Below, piece after piece: positions 1 through 9,252 of a DNA stretch of 64,000 bases. How positions within the stretch are numbered: position 1 is the stretch's first letter; every line of letters starts with the position of its first letter. Origin of the DNA: Alkaliphilus serpentinus (GTDB lineage Bacteria; Bacillota; Clostridia; Peptostreptococcales; Natronincolaceae); NCBI RefSeq assembly GCF_009017255.1, contig NZ_WBZB01000013.1:186001-250000 (forward strand). Reading direction: 5' to 3'. Made by a program: the position numbers and the translations under genes. The notes under the pieces were generated by a model that had not been told where the DNA came from, did no database searches, and saw only the letters and a program-made list of their open reading frames with translations.

Positions 1-408
1 TCAACTGCAACTAGAGGGGCTACTGTTTCTAGAGTAAGCTCTTCAGGGGATGTTTATTGGTTATCAAGAATCATTCATGCGGAGGCAGCAGGTGAACCCT
101 ATAGAGGAAAGGTTGCTGTAGGGAATGTGGTATTAAACAGAGTTAAATCTAAGGCCTTTCCTAATACCGTTTATAGTGTAATCTTTGAGTATTATGGAAG
201 AATTCCTCAATTTAGTCCAGTAGAAGATGGCACCATTTATAACACACCTTGTAATGAATGTATACAAGCTGCTAAAGACTCTTTAAATGGATCAAGGCCT
301 GTGGGTAATTCCACCTACTTCTTTAACCCTAGCAAAGCAGCTGGAACATGGATTGTAAGAAACAAATCCTATGTAACAAGAATTGGTGGACATGTATTTT
401 ATCAGTAA
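1..408 (+). CDS. SleB-type cell wall hydrolase, C-terminal part (start outside window)
   Basis: The reading frame is open from base 1 to the TAA at 406-408, giving 135 visible residues; the true start lies upstream. The segment HAEAAGEP followed by KVAVGNVVLNRV matches the catalytic core of the Hydrolase_2 (SleB/CwlJ) family, whose members cut peptidoglycan, mostly spore cortex, during germination or act as general wall hydrolases. The conserved Glu of the EAAGE segment is the expected catalytic acid. The first visible residues are Ser/Thr/Arg/Val-rich, as in a linker after an unseen N-terminal signal or binding domain. An internal ATG at 127 is not the start because homology begins before it. 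Cortex-lytic versus vegetative role cannot be decided. Confidence 0.85.
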   Translation, partial: STATRGATVSRVSSSGDVYWLSRIIHAEAAGEPYRGKVAVGNVVLNRVKSKAFPNTVYSVIFEYYGRIPQFSPVEDGTIYNTPCNECIQAAKDSLNGSRPVGNSTYFFNPSKAAGTWIVRNKSYVTRIGGHVFYQ

Positions 409-411
409 TCA

Positions 412-447
412 TAAAAAGGGTTAACCTGAACTGGTTAACCCTTTTTT
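412..447. terminator. Bidirectional intrinsic terminator
   Basis: A perfect 13-14 bp stem (AAAAAGGGTTAACC / GGTTAACCCTTTTT, loop TGAACT) has a T-run on one side and an A-run on the other. It can end both the hydrolase transcript (+) and the convergent cheX transcript (-). Confidence 0.9.
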
Positions 448-522
448 ATGATTGAAATCAGTTATTAGGCTAAGTATCTATTAAAATCAAATTATTGTTT
501 TGAAATATGATCCACAAATCTA

Positions 523-984
523 TTAAAGGACATTAAGGGCTACATTAATGTCTATATCTAAGTCTCCAACGGATAATCCAATACTGATGATATTTTGAGT
601 CTTGGTCTTAACATGGATTTCCTCTCCATAGAAAAGAGTTGGAGGAGAAATATTAATATTAGTACCATTATTAGCAAAAATGATACTGGCATTGGCCGTT
701 AACATATTGGTTAATTCTGAAATTGCACTTTGAGCCATTTCATTAAAATCCTCAACAGGCATCCCCATCATCATTTGAGATGCGATTCTTTTACCAGTTT
801 CTTGATTCATTGTGTATATTACATTTCCCCTTATATCACCAATAATCCCTAAACTAATATTTATTTTGGCACTATCGATCTGGTTTATTACTCTAATATT
901 TCTTTTTATAGGATTCTGAAAGCCTAATTGAGGCATCACAAAAAAGAAGGATTCCATGAAGGGATTTATGTATTTAACATCCAT
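523..984 (-). CDS. cheX: CheX-type CheY-P phosphatase
   Basis: This 153-residue protein has the size and fold signature of the CheC/CheX/FliY family, which dephosphorylates CheY-P in chemotaxis. The catalytic E-x-x-N pair of CheX is present as E90 and N93 (SELTNML), on the helix after GMPVEDFNEM. Only one such motif is present, which fits CheX rather than CheC, which carries two. The start is set by AAGGGGG just upstream of ATG (984). It is monocistronic here, with no che or fli genes in the window, as is common for stand-alone CheX-like proteins of Clostridia, so its CheY partner is not known. The bidirectional terminator at 412-447 closes it. Confidence 0.85.
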   Translation of the reverse strand: MDVKYINPFMESFFFVMPQLGFQNPIKRNIRVINQIDSAKINISLGIIGDIRGNVIYTMNQETGKRIASQMMMGMPVEDFNEMAQSAISELTNMLTANASIIFANNGTNINISPPTLFYGEEIHVKTKTQNIISIGLSVGDLDIDINVALNVL

Positions 985-1241
985 TACTTATCCCCCTTAG
1001 AGAAGTAAAGTCATAAATAAAGCATGGATTTATTCCGTCATGAACCATATTTCATCACCCACTTAGATTATAATTTTCTGTCAATGTTCCTTATTACATC
1101 ATATCATAATTACTCTCTAGTATACTCTAAAGAATAATATATTTTACAGCTTTATTATATTTTCTGATAAATAGTCTTTTTTGTCAAATAATCTTTTTTA
1201 GTTATGAGTAGATAAGCCTAATGGAAAATCCCTTTTATGCT

Positions 1242-3596
1242 TCAATATAATGATCTTAAGGAAAATAATGTTCCTTTAACGGTTCTTTTTGCGGATTTAA
1301 TTATAAAGGGTAATCTACTAAATTGGCTCTGACTATCACTAATGAGATAGGTCCAGGTTGAAGAAGGTGCCTTTAGGCCTTCCCCCTCTAAATCAACTCC
1401 ATGTTTTGTGATTTTCACCCTTCTAAAGCTTTCTATTATATCCTTCTCAATTCTATTTAAGGTCTCATTAAAAACTGTGATCACCTGACTATTAAATTGA
1501 TATAGGGGATTTTCTCCACCAATCACCACTAAATGAATCCCCTCCCTGATATAAGAGACACAATCGAGATAATCAGCCCAACAGCTATTGATATGGTATA
1601 GGGTAAGTTGTTTTTCAACCCTTCTTACTACATCCCCACCATATTTATGAAGATACTCTTGATATAAATCTGGACATTTGTTGGCTAATAAAGTTGTTGG
1701 AACCCTTCCCATCAACAGATCTAACCTGGTTTTATGCAGGATTCTTCTCTGTTCTTCAATTAAATAGGTATAGCGATAGAGTTGACGACGGATATCAGAA
1801 TTATAGCCTTCAATAATCCGTTGGCCACCTTCAATCTTTTTTCCTACTATAATGCTATCTATAGGATCTAATTGTTTCGTTGGATAGGCTTCGGTTGGTA
1901 TGAGCTGATCTATTTCGTATTTTTTAATCATTTCATCCTCAAGGCTTATGAAAAACCTGCTTTCACCAGAATCCCCTTGTCTTCCTGCCCTTCCCCTTAA
2001 CTGGTTGTCGATTCTTATACTTTCATGTCGGCCAACACCAATTACATACAAGCCTCCTGTCTCAATAACCCTCAACTTATCCTCTTCTTCTTCTCCTCCA
2101 AGCTTTATATCTACTCCCCTACCAGCCATGTTTGTAGAAACCGTTACAGCTCCATATTCGCCTGCTCTTGCGATAATTTTAGCCTCTTGATAATCATTTT
2201 TTGCATTTAGCACATTACAATGAATACCCTCTTGAGTTAGCAGTGCGGCCATTTCTTCAGATTCCTCAACACTGTTTGTTCCTATTAAAATGGGTTGTCC
2301 TTTAGAATGGGCTTCTTTAATCTCAAGTATTAAGGCCCTTTCCTTAGCCTCCTTATGGGTAAATATTAAGTCTGGATGGTCTATTCTAATGGACGGCTTA
2401 TTACTTGGTATTATCACTACCTTTAGTCCATAGGTTTCTAATAGTTCATTTTTTGCTGTCATTGCGGTTCCAGTCATTCCTGCCAATTTAGGATATTGTT
2501 TAATGAAATATTGAATAGGGATTGAGGCTAATATCTTCCCCTTATCTTCAGAAATAAGACCTTCCTTAGCTTCAACTGCTTCATGTAAACTATCTGGCCA
2601 ATGTCTATTCTCAGCCACCCTTCCAGTGAACTCATCGATGACTTCAATCCTGTTGTTTCGAACAATGTAATTTACTTCCTTTTTGAGTAAAGCCTCAGCA
2701 TGGAGGGCACAATGAATCTTTGTTAAAATTAGGAGATTTCCTTCATCATATAAGTTACTGCAGCCAATGAGTTCTTCAACCCTTTCTAAACCTTCATTGG
2801 TTAAAGATACATTGTTTGAGTACTGGTCGGTCTCATAATGAAGTTGAGGATTTAAGGATTGAACCAAGTTACAAAAAAATTGATTATTGAGCCTCTCCCT
2901 TTGAACCTTCCCAGCGATTACCAAGGGTACCCTTGCCTCATCAATTAAAATGGAATCTGCTTCGTCAATAATGGCAAAGTTAAAGGGTCTATGGACAAGG
3001 TCATCTATCTCAGTAGCCAAAAAATCTCTTAAATAGTCAAAGCCTGCCTCCTTTGCAGTTACATAGGTTATATCCTTTCTATAGGCTTCTTTCCTTTGTT
3101 GTAAGGTTAAACCCACCTTCACATAGCCACAGGATAGTCCTAAAAATTCAAATAGAGGTCCCATCCATCCTGCATCCCTTTCAGCTAAATAATCGTTAAA
3201 GGTTAAAATATGAACCCCCTTACCCGTTAACGCATTTAAGTAGGCAGGCATAACAGCAGCTAAGGTTTTACCTTCTCCCGTTAGCATTTCAATTATTCTA
3301 CCATGATGAAGGGCTAATCCAGCAATTATTTGGACATCAAAGGGCCTTAGTCCAATCACCCTTCTAGCAGCTTCCCTTACCAACCCAAAGGCCTCAACCA
3401 TTAAATCCTCTAATGGATATCCTTTTAGCGCTTTTTTTCTTAAATCCTGTGAAAGCTCCTTTAAGGCATGGTCCCCTTTATTTTCGTGGTTAATATTATT
3501 GATTTCCAATAAAATTTTTACATAGGAATCTATATCGTAATTTTCCTTTTCCTTTAATTGAGTAATGATCTCTTTAGCCTTACTAAAATTCATCAT
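1242..3596 (-). CDS. secA2: SecA-family preprotein translocase ATPase, short accessory (SecA2-like) form
   Basis: This 784-residue DEAD-type ATPase has Walker A MLTGEGKT at 104-111, AGFDYLRD at about 185, DEAD at 211-214 followed by ILIDEAR, the GMTGTA segment, NMAGRGVDI and the arginine-finger region [11 protein letters not shown]. All motor parts of SecA are therefore present. It is shorter than housekeeping SecA and its C-terminus (ending FSLRSLY) lacks the Cys/His zinc-binding SecB-type tail. Together these point to a second, accessory SecA. No secY2 or glycosylated substrate gene is near. ATG-ATG start at 3596 follows AGGAGGG. It may instead be a divergent sole SecA, which only the rest of the genome can tell. 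Confidence 0.8.
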   Translation of the reverse strand: MMNFSKAKEIITQLKEKENYDIDSYVKILLEINNINHENKGDHALKELSQDLRKKALKGYPLEDLMVEAFGLVREAARRVIGLRPFDVQIIAGLALHHGRIIEMLTGEGKTLAAVMPAYLNALTGKGVHILTFNDYLAERDAGWMGPLFEFLGLSCGYVKVGLTLQQRKEAYRKDITYVTAKEAGFDYLRDFLATEIDDLVHRPFNFAIIDEADSILIDEARVPLVIAGKVQRERLNNQFFCNLVQSLNPQLHYETDQYSNNVSLTNEGLERVEELIGCSNLYDEGNLLILTKIHCALHAEALLKKEVNYIVRNNRIEVIDEFTGRVAENRHWPDSLHEAVEAKEGLISEDKGKILASIPIQYFIKQYPKLAGMTGTAMTAKNELLETYGLKVVIIPSNKPSIRIDHPDLIFTHKEAKERALILEIKEAHSKGQPILIGTNSVEESEEMAALLTQEGIHCNVLNAKNDYQEAKIIARAGEYGAVTVSTNMAGRGVDIKLGGEEEEDKLRVIETGGLYVIGVGRHESIRIDNQLRGRAGRQGDSGESRFFISLEDEMIKKYEIDQLIPTEAYPTKQLDPIDSIIVGKKIEGGQRIIEGYNSDIRRQLYRYTYLIEEQRRILHKTRLDLLMGRVPTTLLANKCPDLYQEYLHKYGGDVVRRVEKQLTLYHINSCWADYLDCVSYIREGIHLVVIGGENPLYQFNSQVITVFNETLNRIEKDIIESFRRVKITKHGVDLEGEGLKAPSSTWTYLISDSQSQFSRLPFIIKSAKRTVKGTLFSLRSLY

Positions 3597-3672
3597 AACA
3601 AAAACCCTCCTAGTTATTATAATTTAACATTAGAAAATAACCCTTAAATAGGGCACTAGATTCTTAGTGAAA

Positions 3673-3993
3673 TTATAATGCTAGCAAGGCTTTTGAAAGC
3701 TTAAAGGCTTTAGTTCTTAGAATAATTAATAGGGTAAACATAACAAGAATATCAAAGGATAGAATCAAATGATTGGATGAAGCAGATAAGAAGAAATAGA
3801 AAAGCATATTTATGGTTAACAAAAGACTAATAAAGGCCTTGAAATATAAAATATCTCTATTTAAGAAATATTGATATTCTAAAATAGCCCATAAATAATT
3901 AAACCTATGGCCCATTAGTCTTCCATCAATACTATAGGTTAAACGAATAAACATATACATCAGAGCTGTTAATGAAACAATCGTTATGAACAT
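3673..3993 (-). CDS. Small membrane protein, unknown function
   Basis: About 107 residues if read from the ATG at 3993, which follows a GGTAGGA sequence; the frame stays open to 4053 but that longer start has no ribosome site. There are three likely membrane segments: residues 1-17, a central LLLTINMLFYFFL stretch and a later LSFDILVMFTLLIIL stretch, joined by basic/aromatic loops. I do not recognise the family. It lies 77 bp upstream of the SecA-like gene in the same orientation, so the two could be co-transcribed, but no functional link can be claimed. Confidence 0.55.
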   Translation of the reverse strand: MFITIVSLTALMYMFIRLTYSIDGRLMGHRFNYLWAILEYQYFLNRDILYFKAFISLLLTINMLFYFFLSASSNHLILSFDILVMFTLLIILRTKAFKLSKALLAL

Positions 3994-4053
3994 ATATATC
4001 CTACCTTTAAACGAATTTATGGAATTATTATAGCACAGACCAATAAAAAACAA

Positions 4054-4303
4054 AACCCTCCAAAGTGCTTAGGTCTAATTCTCTACTGAAACATAGGGTT
4101 CATTTTTGGTGCCAGGCAATGATGATATCCAGATTAGACATTCCAACCTCCTTCATCATTCTAACTTCCCTCATTGGAAAGCCTTTTTAAAAATTTTAAT
4201 TCTTACTATTTAAGATTTATAGGAATTGATCTAAATGAACTTACCAATAATAATCTAGAGTACTCTTTTCTTGTAGGTCACATAAAATAGAGAATTTTTT
4301 CAG
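4054..4303. other. Non-coding stretch with a repeat-like relic
   Basis: No convincing gene. Around 4090-4120 the words ACATAGGG and GGTGCCAGGCA resemble parts of the 32-bp repeats at 25953 and 26400. On the minus strand a short open stretch (4105-4185, with MMKEVGMSNLDIIIAWHQK) resembles the N-terminal helix-turn-helix of a transposase, but it is too short to name. It is probably decayed mobile DNA. Confidence 0.3.
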
Positions 4304-4332
4304 TTGACTTTTATAGTCGAATTTGATATTAT
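4304..4332 (+). promoter_or_regulatory. Sigma-A promoter of the lysine-riboswitch operon
   Basis: TTGACT (4304-4309), exactly 17 bp, then TATTAT (4327-4332). Expected start of transcription is near 4339, just before the first riboswitch helix. Confidence 0.8.
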
Positions 4333-4356
4333 ACATTAAGGTTTATATATATTCAT

Positions 4357-4519
4357 GATAGAGGCGTGCCTGACAAGAGTAAAGGATCTTAGATTATAGA
4401 GAAATCGTTGAAGATACTTGAAAGGGGATGGTACCGAAGGGTGAATTGACTCTAGAATTCATACCTGGTCACTTGGTTAAGAGCTCTGTGATTGTCACCA
4501 ATATTGGTGGAGTGCTATC
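4357..4519 (+). promoter_or_regulatory. Lysine riboswitch (L box)
   Basis: The conserved L-box words occur in order: GATAGAGG opening P1 (4357), CAAGAGTAA, GAAAGGGGA, ACCGAAGG, CTGGTC and the closing TGGAGTGCTATC (to 4519). P1 pairs GATAG with CTATC. Order, spacing and total length match the lysC-type aptamer. It is followed by an intrinsic terminator, so by analogy with known L boxes it should switch expression off when lysine is bound. The controlled genes are the flavoprotein and permease downstream. Confidence 0.92.
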
Positions 4520-4556
4520 TTGTTTGTGATCATAATGCTCTATTTTTTGTGAGACA

Positions 4557-4593
4557 AGCAATTGGTATCTTTCGCCAATTGCTTTTATTTTTT
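4557..4593 (+). terminator. Riboswitch terminator
   Basis: AGCAATTGG / CCAATTGCT 9-bp stem with a 9-nt loop, followed by a T-rich tract, between the lysine aptamer and the first gene. It is the expression platform of the riboswitch. Confidence 0.9.
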
Positions 4594-4625
4594 ATAAAGA
4601 TACTACTACTTAGGGAGGTCTAGTT

Positions 4626-5942
4626 ATGGTAAAAATCATCATTATTGGCGGTGGATGGTCAGGCTGTGCCGCTGCAATTGCTGCTGTTAAGGCAGGTGCT
4701 GAGGTTACTTTACTTGAAAGAACCGATATGCTATTGGGAACTGGTTTAGTGGGGGGAATCATGAGGAATAACGGAAGATTTACAGCTACTGAAGAGCTTA
4801 TTGCCATGGGTGGAGGTGACCTATTTCAAATATGTGACGAAAATAGCCGCCATAAAAATATCGATTTCCCAGGTCATAAGCATGCAAGCCTCTACGACAT
4901 AGTAGATACCCATACAGCTGTTTTAAAGCATTTAATGGCTTTAGGTGTTAATATACAGTTTAACAGTAGAATTGATAAGGTTCATATGGAAAATGACAAG
5001 GTAATATTTGTTACCGTTCAGTCAGGTAAAGAATACCATGGCCAGGCCTTTATTGATACAACAGGAACTGCCGGGCCCATTGGTAATTGCAGTAAATATG
5101 GAAATGGGTGTGCTATGTGTATTCTAAGATGCCCCACCTTTGGAGGTCGGGTAAGTATTACACAGCTGGCGGGGGTTGAGGAGATGGTAGGAGTTAAAGC
5201 CGACGGTAGTTTTGGCGCAATGAGTGGCTCTTGTAAGCTTTTAAAGGAATCCCTTTCAATGGAGCTTCAAAACCAACTTAATAGCAGGGGTGTAGCGATA
5301 GTTCCTGTTCCTAAGGAGCTTGAGGAGGATCATTTAGATATTAAAGCCTGTCAGCAATACGCCCTTAAGGAATTTAAAGATAACATTATTCTATTAGATA
5401 CTGGTCATGCAAAGCTTATGGCACCCTATTTTGATTTAGAGAAGCTAAGGAAGATTCCGGGCTTTGAGGGTGCAAGATATGAAGATCCCTATGGAGGTGG
5501 CAGAGGGAATTCTATGCGTTACTTTAGTATGGCTCCAAGGGATAATACCTTGAAGGTGGTTGGTATTGAAAATTTATTCTGCGGTGGAGAAAAGGCTGGA
5601 TTACTGGTTGGACATACTGAGGCCATCTCTACAGGTACCCTTGCAGGCCATAATAGTGTAAGATATGCATTGGGTTTAAAGACCTTAGAACTACCCAGAG
5701 AATTAGCAATTGGTGATGCAATTGCCTATGTTAAAGAAAGGATGGCAACTAGAGAGGGCATGGGGAAAAAATATACCTTCTCTGGAAGCCTATACTTCGA
5801 TAGAATGAAGAAATTAGGCCTCTATACAACAAAGGTTGATGAAATAAAGGAAAAAATCGATAATTTAAAGCTAAAGGATGTCTTCAATAAAAAATTAGAT
5901 GATGGTGTTGAAGTGATTATTGGAGATTCTACTGCCTCATAG
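4626..5942 (+). CDS. FAD-dependent oxidoreductase under lysine riboswitch control
   Basis: 438 residues. The N-terminus has a dinucleotide-binding GGGWSGCAAAIAA (8-20) and an acidic end of beta-2 (LLERTD); the C-terminal part has FCGGEKAGLLVGHTEA, the second FAD contact seen in GidA/TrmFO-like and related flavoproteins. Between them lies a cysteine cluster, C155, C162, C165 and C169 (GCAMCILRC), which could bind a metal or Fe-S centre or act in redox. It is the first gene after the lysine riboswitch and is followed 41 bp later by a permease, so its substrate is likely lysine or a related compound. The exact reaction is unknown to me. A conventional tRNA-modifying role is less likely given the regulation. 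Confidence 0.8.
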   Translation: MVKIIIIGGGWSGCAAAIAAVKAGAEVTLLERTDMLLGTGLVGGIMRNNGRFTATEELIAMGGGDLFQICDENSRHKNIDFPGHKHASLYDIVDTHTAVLKHLMALGVNIQFNSRIDKVHMENDKVIFVTVQSGKEYHGQAFIDTTGTAGPIGNCSKYGNGCAMCILRCPTFGGRVSITQLAGVEEMVGVKADGSFGAMSGSCKLLKESLSMELQNQLNSRGVAIVPVPKELEEDHLDIKACQQYALKEFKDNIILLDTGHAKLMAPYFDLEKLRKIPGFEGARYEDPYGGGRGNSMRYFSMAPRDNTLKVVGIENLFCGGEKAGLLVGHTEAISTGTLAGHNSVRYALGLKTLELPRELAIGDAIAYVKERMATREGMGKKYTFSGSLYFDRMKKLGLYTTKVDEIKEKIDNLKLKDVFNKKLDDGVEVIIGDSTAS

Positions 5943-5983
5943 GAGTATAGGATTGTAGAATCAATCATGAGGAGGATATTGGA

Positions 5984-7366
5984 ATGGAACAATTAACAGC
6001 AGTTCATTATATTTATATATTTATGGTGGCAATGGTAATCATTACAATGATTTTTAGAAAGGATACAGTCTTACCCTGTATAATAGGACTATTGGTAATA
6101 GGCTATGCCTATTCAGGTAGTCTCTTAAAGGGTGTTCAAACAGTCTTTAATGCCTTGATAGCCGCTGGGAATGAATTTTGGGGAATCATTTTAGTTATCT
6201 CACTGGTTGTTGCCATGTCCCGTTCACTACAGGATATTGGTGCTGACCAGCTAATCATGAAGCCTATAAAGGGCCTTATGATTAATCCCACCATTGCTTT
6301 TTTCGGTTTAGGCTTTGCAATGATGTTTTTTTCATGGTTTATCTGGCCATCACCCTCAGTTGCTTTAGTTGGGGCAATCATGTTGCCTGCAGCAATTAAA
6401 GCAGGACTTCCTCCAATATGGGCTGCTGTTGCCATGAACATCTTTGGACATGGTGTGGCCCTTTCAAGTGATTATTTTATTCAAGGGGCACCCTCCATTA
6501 CAGCAAAGGCCGCGACCATCGATAACCAGCTTTCCTTTATTCATAGCAGTATACCCCTGTGGCTTACAATGTCTATTGTAACAATTGCTGCCTCTTACCT
6601 TCTTATGAGAAGAGATATGGCAAAAAATGAAGAAATAGCTGTAGCTGTAGCTGTAGAGGTTGAAGAGGAGGTGATTGATAGACCAAAGGCAACTCTAGGG
6701 GTTTACTTGGTCAGCATCGTAACCCCATTGGTTTTTATAATTGATATTATCGTGATGTATAAGTTTCAGTTAAGGGGTGGTGATGCCACTGCATTGGTTG
6801 GTGGATCAGCTGTTCTAATCATGACTTTTTCGTCCATTGTTCAGCATAAGTTCCTAAATTCCTTCGAAAAAATTACGGATCATATCCGGGAGGGCTTTAT
6901 TTTTGGAATCAAGATTTTTGCCCCGGTTATTATAATAGGAGCCTTCTTTTTTCTAGGTAGTGAGGGCATAGCTAAGGGAATCCTTGGTGAGGATGCAACG
7001 GGTTTGCTTTCAGACCTAGGTCTTTACCTGGCTGATAGAGTTACTTTATCAAAGTTTCCTGTGGCATTAATACAGTTGATTATCGGTGGTGTCACTGGTC
7101 TGGATGGATCAGGATTTTCTGGCCTTCCTCTAGTAGGCTCTCTGGCACAAACCTTCTCAACAGCCATCCCCATCGATAAAGAGGCTTTAGCCTTTCTTGG
7201 CCAACTTTCAGCAGTCTGGGTTGGTGGCGGTACCATCATTCCCTGGGGAATCATCCCTGTAGCTGCCATCTGTAATGTAAGCCCTTTGGAGTTGGCTCGG
7301 AAAAATATCCTACCAGTTCTCATAGGATTTACAGCTACTTTAATTGTTTCAATGTTTATATTATAA
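5984..7366 (+). CDS. Polytopic permease, probable lysine-regulated transporter
   Basis: 460 residues with about 11-12 hydrophobic segments, a central charged loop after LLMRRDMAKNEE and paired re-entrant-like loops (WPSPSVALVGAI and GLDGSGFSGLPLVG). This architecture is that of the ion-transporter superfamily (NhaC/GntP/CitMHS-like secondary carriers). GAGGATATTGG precedes ATG at 5984. It is the second gene of the lysine-riboswitch operon, and by analogy with riboswitch-controlled NhaC-like LysW it may carry lysine or an analogue, though its sequence does not show the substrate. It could instead export a product of the flavoprotein. Confidence 0.75.
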   Translation: MEQLTAVHYIYIFMVAMVIITMIFRKDTVLPCIIGLLVIGYAYSGSLLKGVQTVFNALIAAGNEFWGIILVISLVVAMSRSLQDIGADQLIMKPIKGLMINPTIAFFGLGFAMMFFSWFIWPSPSVALVGAIMLPAAIKAGLPPIWAAVAMNIFGHGVALSSDYFIQGAPSITAKAATIDNQLSFIHSSIPLWLTMSIVTIAASYLLMRRDMAKNEEIAVAVAVEVEEEVIDRPKATLGVYLVSIVTPLVFIIDIIVMYKFQLRGGDATALVGGSAVLIMTFSSIVQHKFLNSFEKITDHIREGFIFGIKIFAPVIIIGAFFFLGSEGIAKGILGEDATGLLSDLGLYLADRVTLSKFPVALIQLIIGGVTGLDGSGFSGLPLVGSLAQTFSTAIPIDKEALAFLGQLSAVWVGGGTIIPWGIIPVAAICNVSPLELARKNILPVLIGFTATLIVSMFIL

Positions 7367-7381
7367 TTCTGTAGCAATGAC

Positions 7382-7402
7382 AAAACCCCCTTTTAGGGGG
7401 TT
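7382..7402 (+). terminator. Hairpin after the permease gene, without a U-tract
   Basis: AACCCCC-TTTTA-GGGGGTT hairpin directly after the permease stop. It looks like an intrinsic terminator but the expected T-run is replaced by CAGACCATCG, the end of the repeat element that starts at 7403. Confidence 0.6.
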
Positions 7403-7466
7403 CAGACCATCGATAAAGTAATGAGAAATCTGAGGAGATAAGATTAAAAGAACGAGAAAATTACGG
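7403..7466 (+). mobile_element. Truncated copy of the MITE-like element found at 41488-41711
   Basis: This stretch begins CAGACCATCGATAAAG and continues with TAATGAGAAATCTG and AGAACGAGAAAATTACGG, nearly identical to the reverse complement of 41620-41711. It lacks about 30 internal bases and the other end. It abuts a hairpin terminator exactly as the larger copy does. Confidence 0.65.
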
Positions 7467-7501
7467 ATATAATAATATAATAATATAATAATACTAATTA
7501 A

Positions 7502-7550
7502 AAAATAATGATAGCAAAGAAATTCATTTTCAGTGCCATCATTATTTTTA
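7502..7550. terminator. Bidirectional hairpin terminator
   Basis: A 12-bp outer stem, AAAAATAATGAT paired with ATCATTATTTTT, with an inner GCA/TGC, lies between the convergent permease (+) and DUF1846 (-) genes, with A/T runs on both sides. Confidence 0.75.
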
Positions 7551-7583
7551 TTATGTTTAATAACTTTTCAATTATAATTTTTA

Positions 7584-9089
7584 TTAATTGTTATAAAAAA
7601 GATCAACTGACTGATATTCCGGATCAGCTGTTACGTCAATTTCTAGTCTTCTAAATACCTCTTCATCGGTTCTGCTAAGCATAGTTGTAGAATGGGCTAT
7701 ACATCCCTTTAACATAGGTAGTTTATCCATAGCTGCTTGGGCAATGGGATTGGTAACAGCAGATATGCTTAGGGCAATTAAAATTTCTTCACAATCTAGG
7801 GGACTATATCTACTTCCTAATGTGTTGGTTTTTAAATTGATAATGGGTTCAAGAATTAACGGTGAAAGAAGATGAAGATCATCAGATAAATTGGCTAAAT
7901 ATTTTATGGCATTAAGGATAGCCGCAGCTGTTCCATTCATGGTATTGGAGCTTTTTCCCGTTAATATTGTGCCATCCTGTAGCTCAATTGCAACCACAGG
8001 GCAGATATCAGTGTTCGAAGCTTCCTTCAGTCTTTGTGAGTGTTCTCTAGCCGGCAATACCACCCTTCTATCCTCTTCCTTTAGCTCTAGCTGCTCCATG
8101 ATCATCTTAACCCTTAGGAAAGTTTCCTTATCCTCATAGCCCTTCTTATAATCACAGCTGGTTTTAAAATACCTTCTGATGATCTCTAGCTTAGAGGCCT
8201 CCTTAATTGCATCATCATCAAAAATACCATAGCCAACTCTATTTACACCCATATCCGTCGGAGATTTAAATACGGATTCTTTTCCCGTGATCTTTTCAAT
8301 GATTCTCTTTAATACTGGGAAGATTTCCACATCACGATTGTAGTTAATGGCTATTTCATTATAAGCTTCAAGGTGGAAGGGATCTATAAGATTTACATCC
8401 TTTAGATCGGCAGTGGCAGCCTCATAGGCAATATTTAAAGGGTGCTTAAGGGGCATATTCCAAACGGGAAAAGTCTCAAACTTAGAATATCCAGCAGCAT
8501 TTCCCCTCTTATACTCATGGTAAAGCTGACTTAAGCAGGTGGATAATTTGCCGCTTCCAGGGCCTGGGGCGGTTACAACCACGATAGGTTTGCTGGTTTC
8601 GATATAGGGGTTCTTGCCATAGCCTTCATCACTTACTATGGTGTCTATATCAGTTGGATAACCCTTGGTGGCCCTATGCTTGTACACCATAATCCCTCTA
8701 TTTTGAAGCTTGTTAATAAAAACATTGGCCGATGGCTGATCGTCATATCGAGTAATAACCACACTGTTAATATCCAAATCATAAGACCGTAAATCATCAA
8801 TTAACCTTAGGACATCCATATCGTAGGTGATTCCAAAATCTCCTCTAATCTTATTTCTTTCAATATCCCCTGCATACACACAGATAACCACCTCAACCTT
8901 TTCCCTTAGCTTATGAAGTAGCTTGATTTTTGCATTTTCATCAAATCCCGGCAATACCCTTTTGGCATGCATATCAAATAGTAGCTTTCCGCCAAATTCT
9001 AGGTACAGCTTATCGTAGTTATTTACACGTTCTAATATGTACTTCGATTGCTCTTGAAGATATTTTTCATGATCAAATCCTTTTTTCAT
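7584..9089 (-). CDS. DUF1846 family protein
   Basis: 501 residues, full length for the DUF1846 family (structurally studied in streptococci, function unsettled). Recognisable segments are the N-terminal [38 protein letters not shown], the glycine-rich [19 protein letters not shown] at about 168-186, which resembles a P-loop, and [17 protein letters not shown] near the C-terminus. The GSGKLSTC segment suggests nucleotide or phosphate binding, but no enzymatic role is established. GGAGG lies before ATG (9089). It is monocistronic, between terminators at 7502-7550 and the symporter gene upstream. Predicted cytosolic, as there is no signal or membrane segment. Confidence 0.85.
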   Translation of the reverse strand: MKKGFDHEKYLQEQSKYILERVNNYDKLYLEFGGKLLFDMHAKRVLPGFDENAKIKLLHKLREKVEVVICVYAGDIERNKIRGDFGITYDMDVLRLIDDLRSYDLDINSVVITRYDDQPSANVFINKLQNRGIMVYKHRATKGYPTDIDTIVSDEGYGKNPYIETSKPIVVVTAPGPGSGKLSTCLSQLYHEYKRGNAAGYSKFETFPVWNMPLKHPLNIAYEAATADLKDVNLIDPFHLEAYNEIAINYNRDVEIFPVLKRIIEKITGKESVFKSPTDMGVNRVGYGIFDDDAIKEASKLEIIRRYFKTSCDYKKGYEDKETFLRVKMIMEQLELKEEDRRVVLPAREHSQRLKEASNTDICPVVAIELQDGTILTGKSSNTMNGTAAAILNAIKYLANLSDDLHLLSPLILEPIINLKTNTLGSRYSPLDCEEILIALSISAVTNPIAQAAMDKLPMLKGCIAHSTTMLSRTDEEVFRRLEIDVTADPEYQSVDLFYNN

Positions 9090-9208
9090 TTTATCCTCCT
9101 GTCTAAAAAAACCTATGATAAATTATTCTTTACATCATTTACAGTTTAAATTAATAATTCTATTTCATCACATTCTTTTTATTGTGTCAATAAAGACTAT
9201 GATAAAAA

Positions 9209-9244
9209 TAAAAAATCCCTTACAGGTCCCTTACAGGATTTTTT
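9209..9244. terminator. Terminator of the thiamine operon
   Basis: AAAAATCC / GGATTTTTT outer stem enclosing a tandem repeat CCCTTACAGGT-CCCTTACAGG. On the minus strand it ends in a T-run and closes the thi operon. Confidence 0.7.
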
Positions 9245-9252
9245 ATATGATC

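Noticed and set aside
4105-4185. Transposase fragment on the minus strand
   Set aside because: About 27 residues with weak resemblance to a helix-turn-helix; not enough to call a pseudogene.
7464-7492. Run of TATAATAATA units, at first sight a short repeat array
   Set aside because: It is low-complexity AT sequence without spacers; not CRISPR and not a defined regulatory site.
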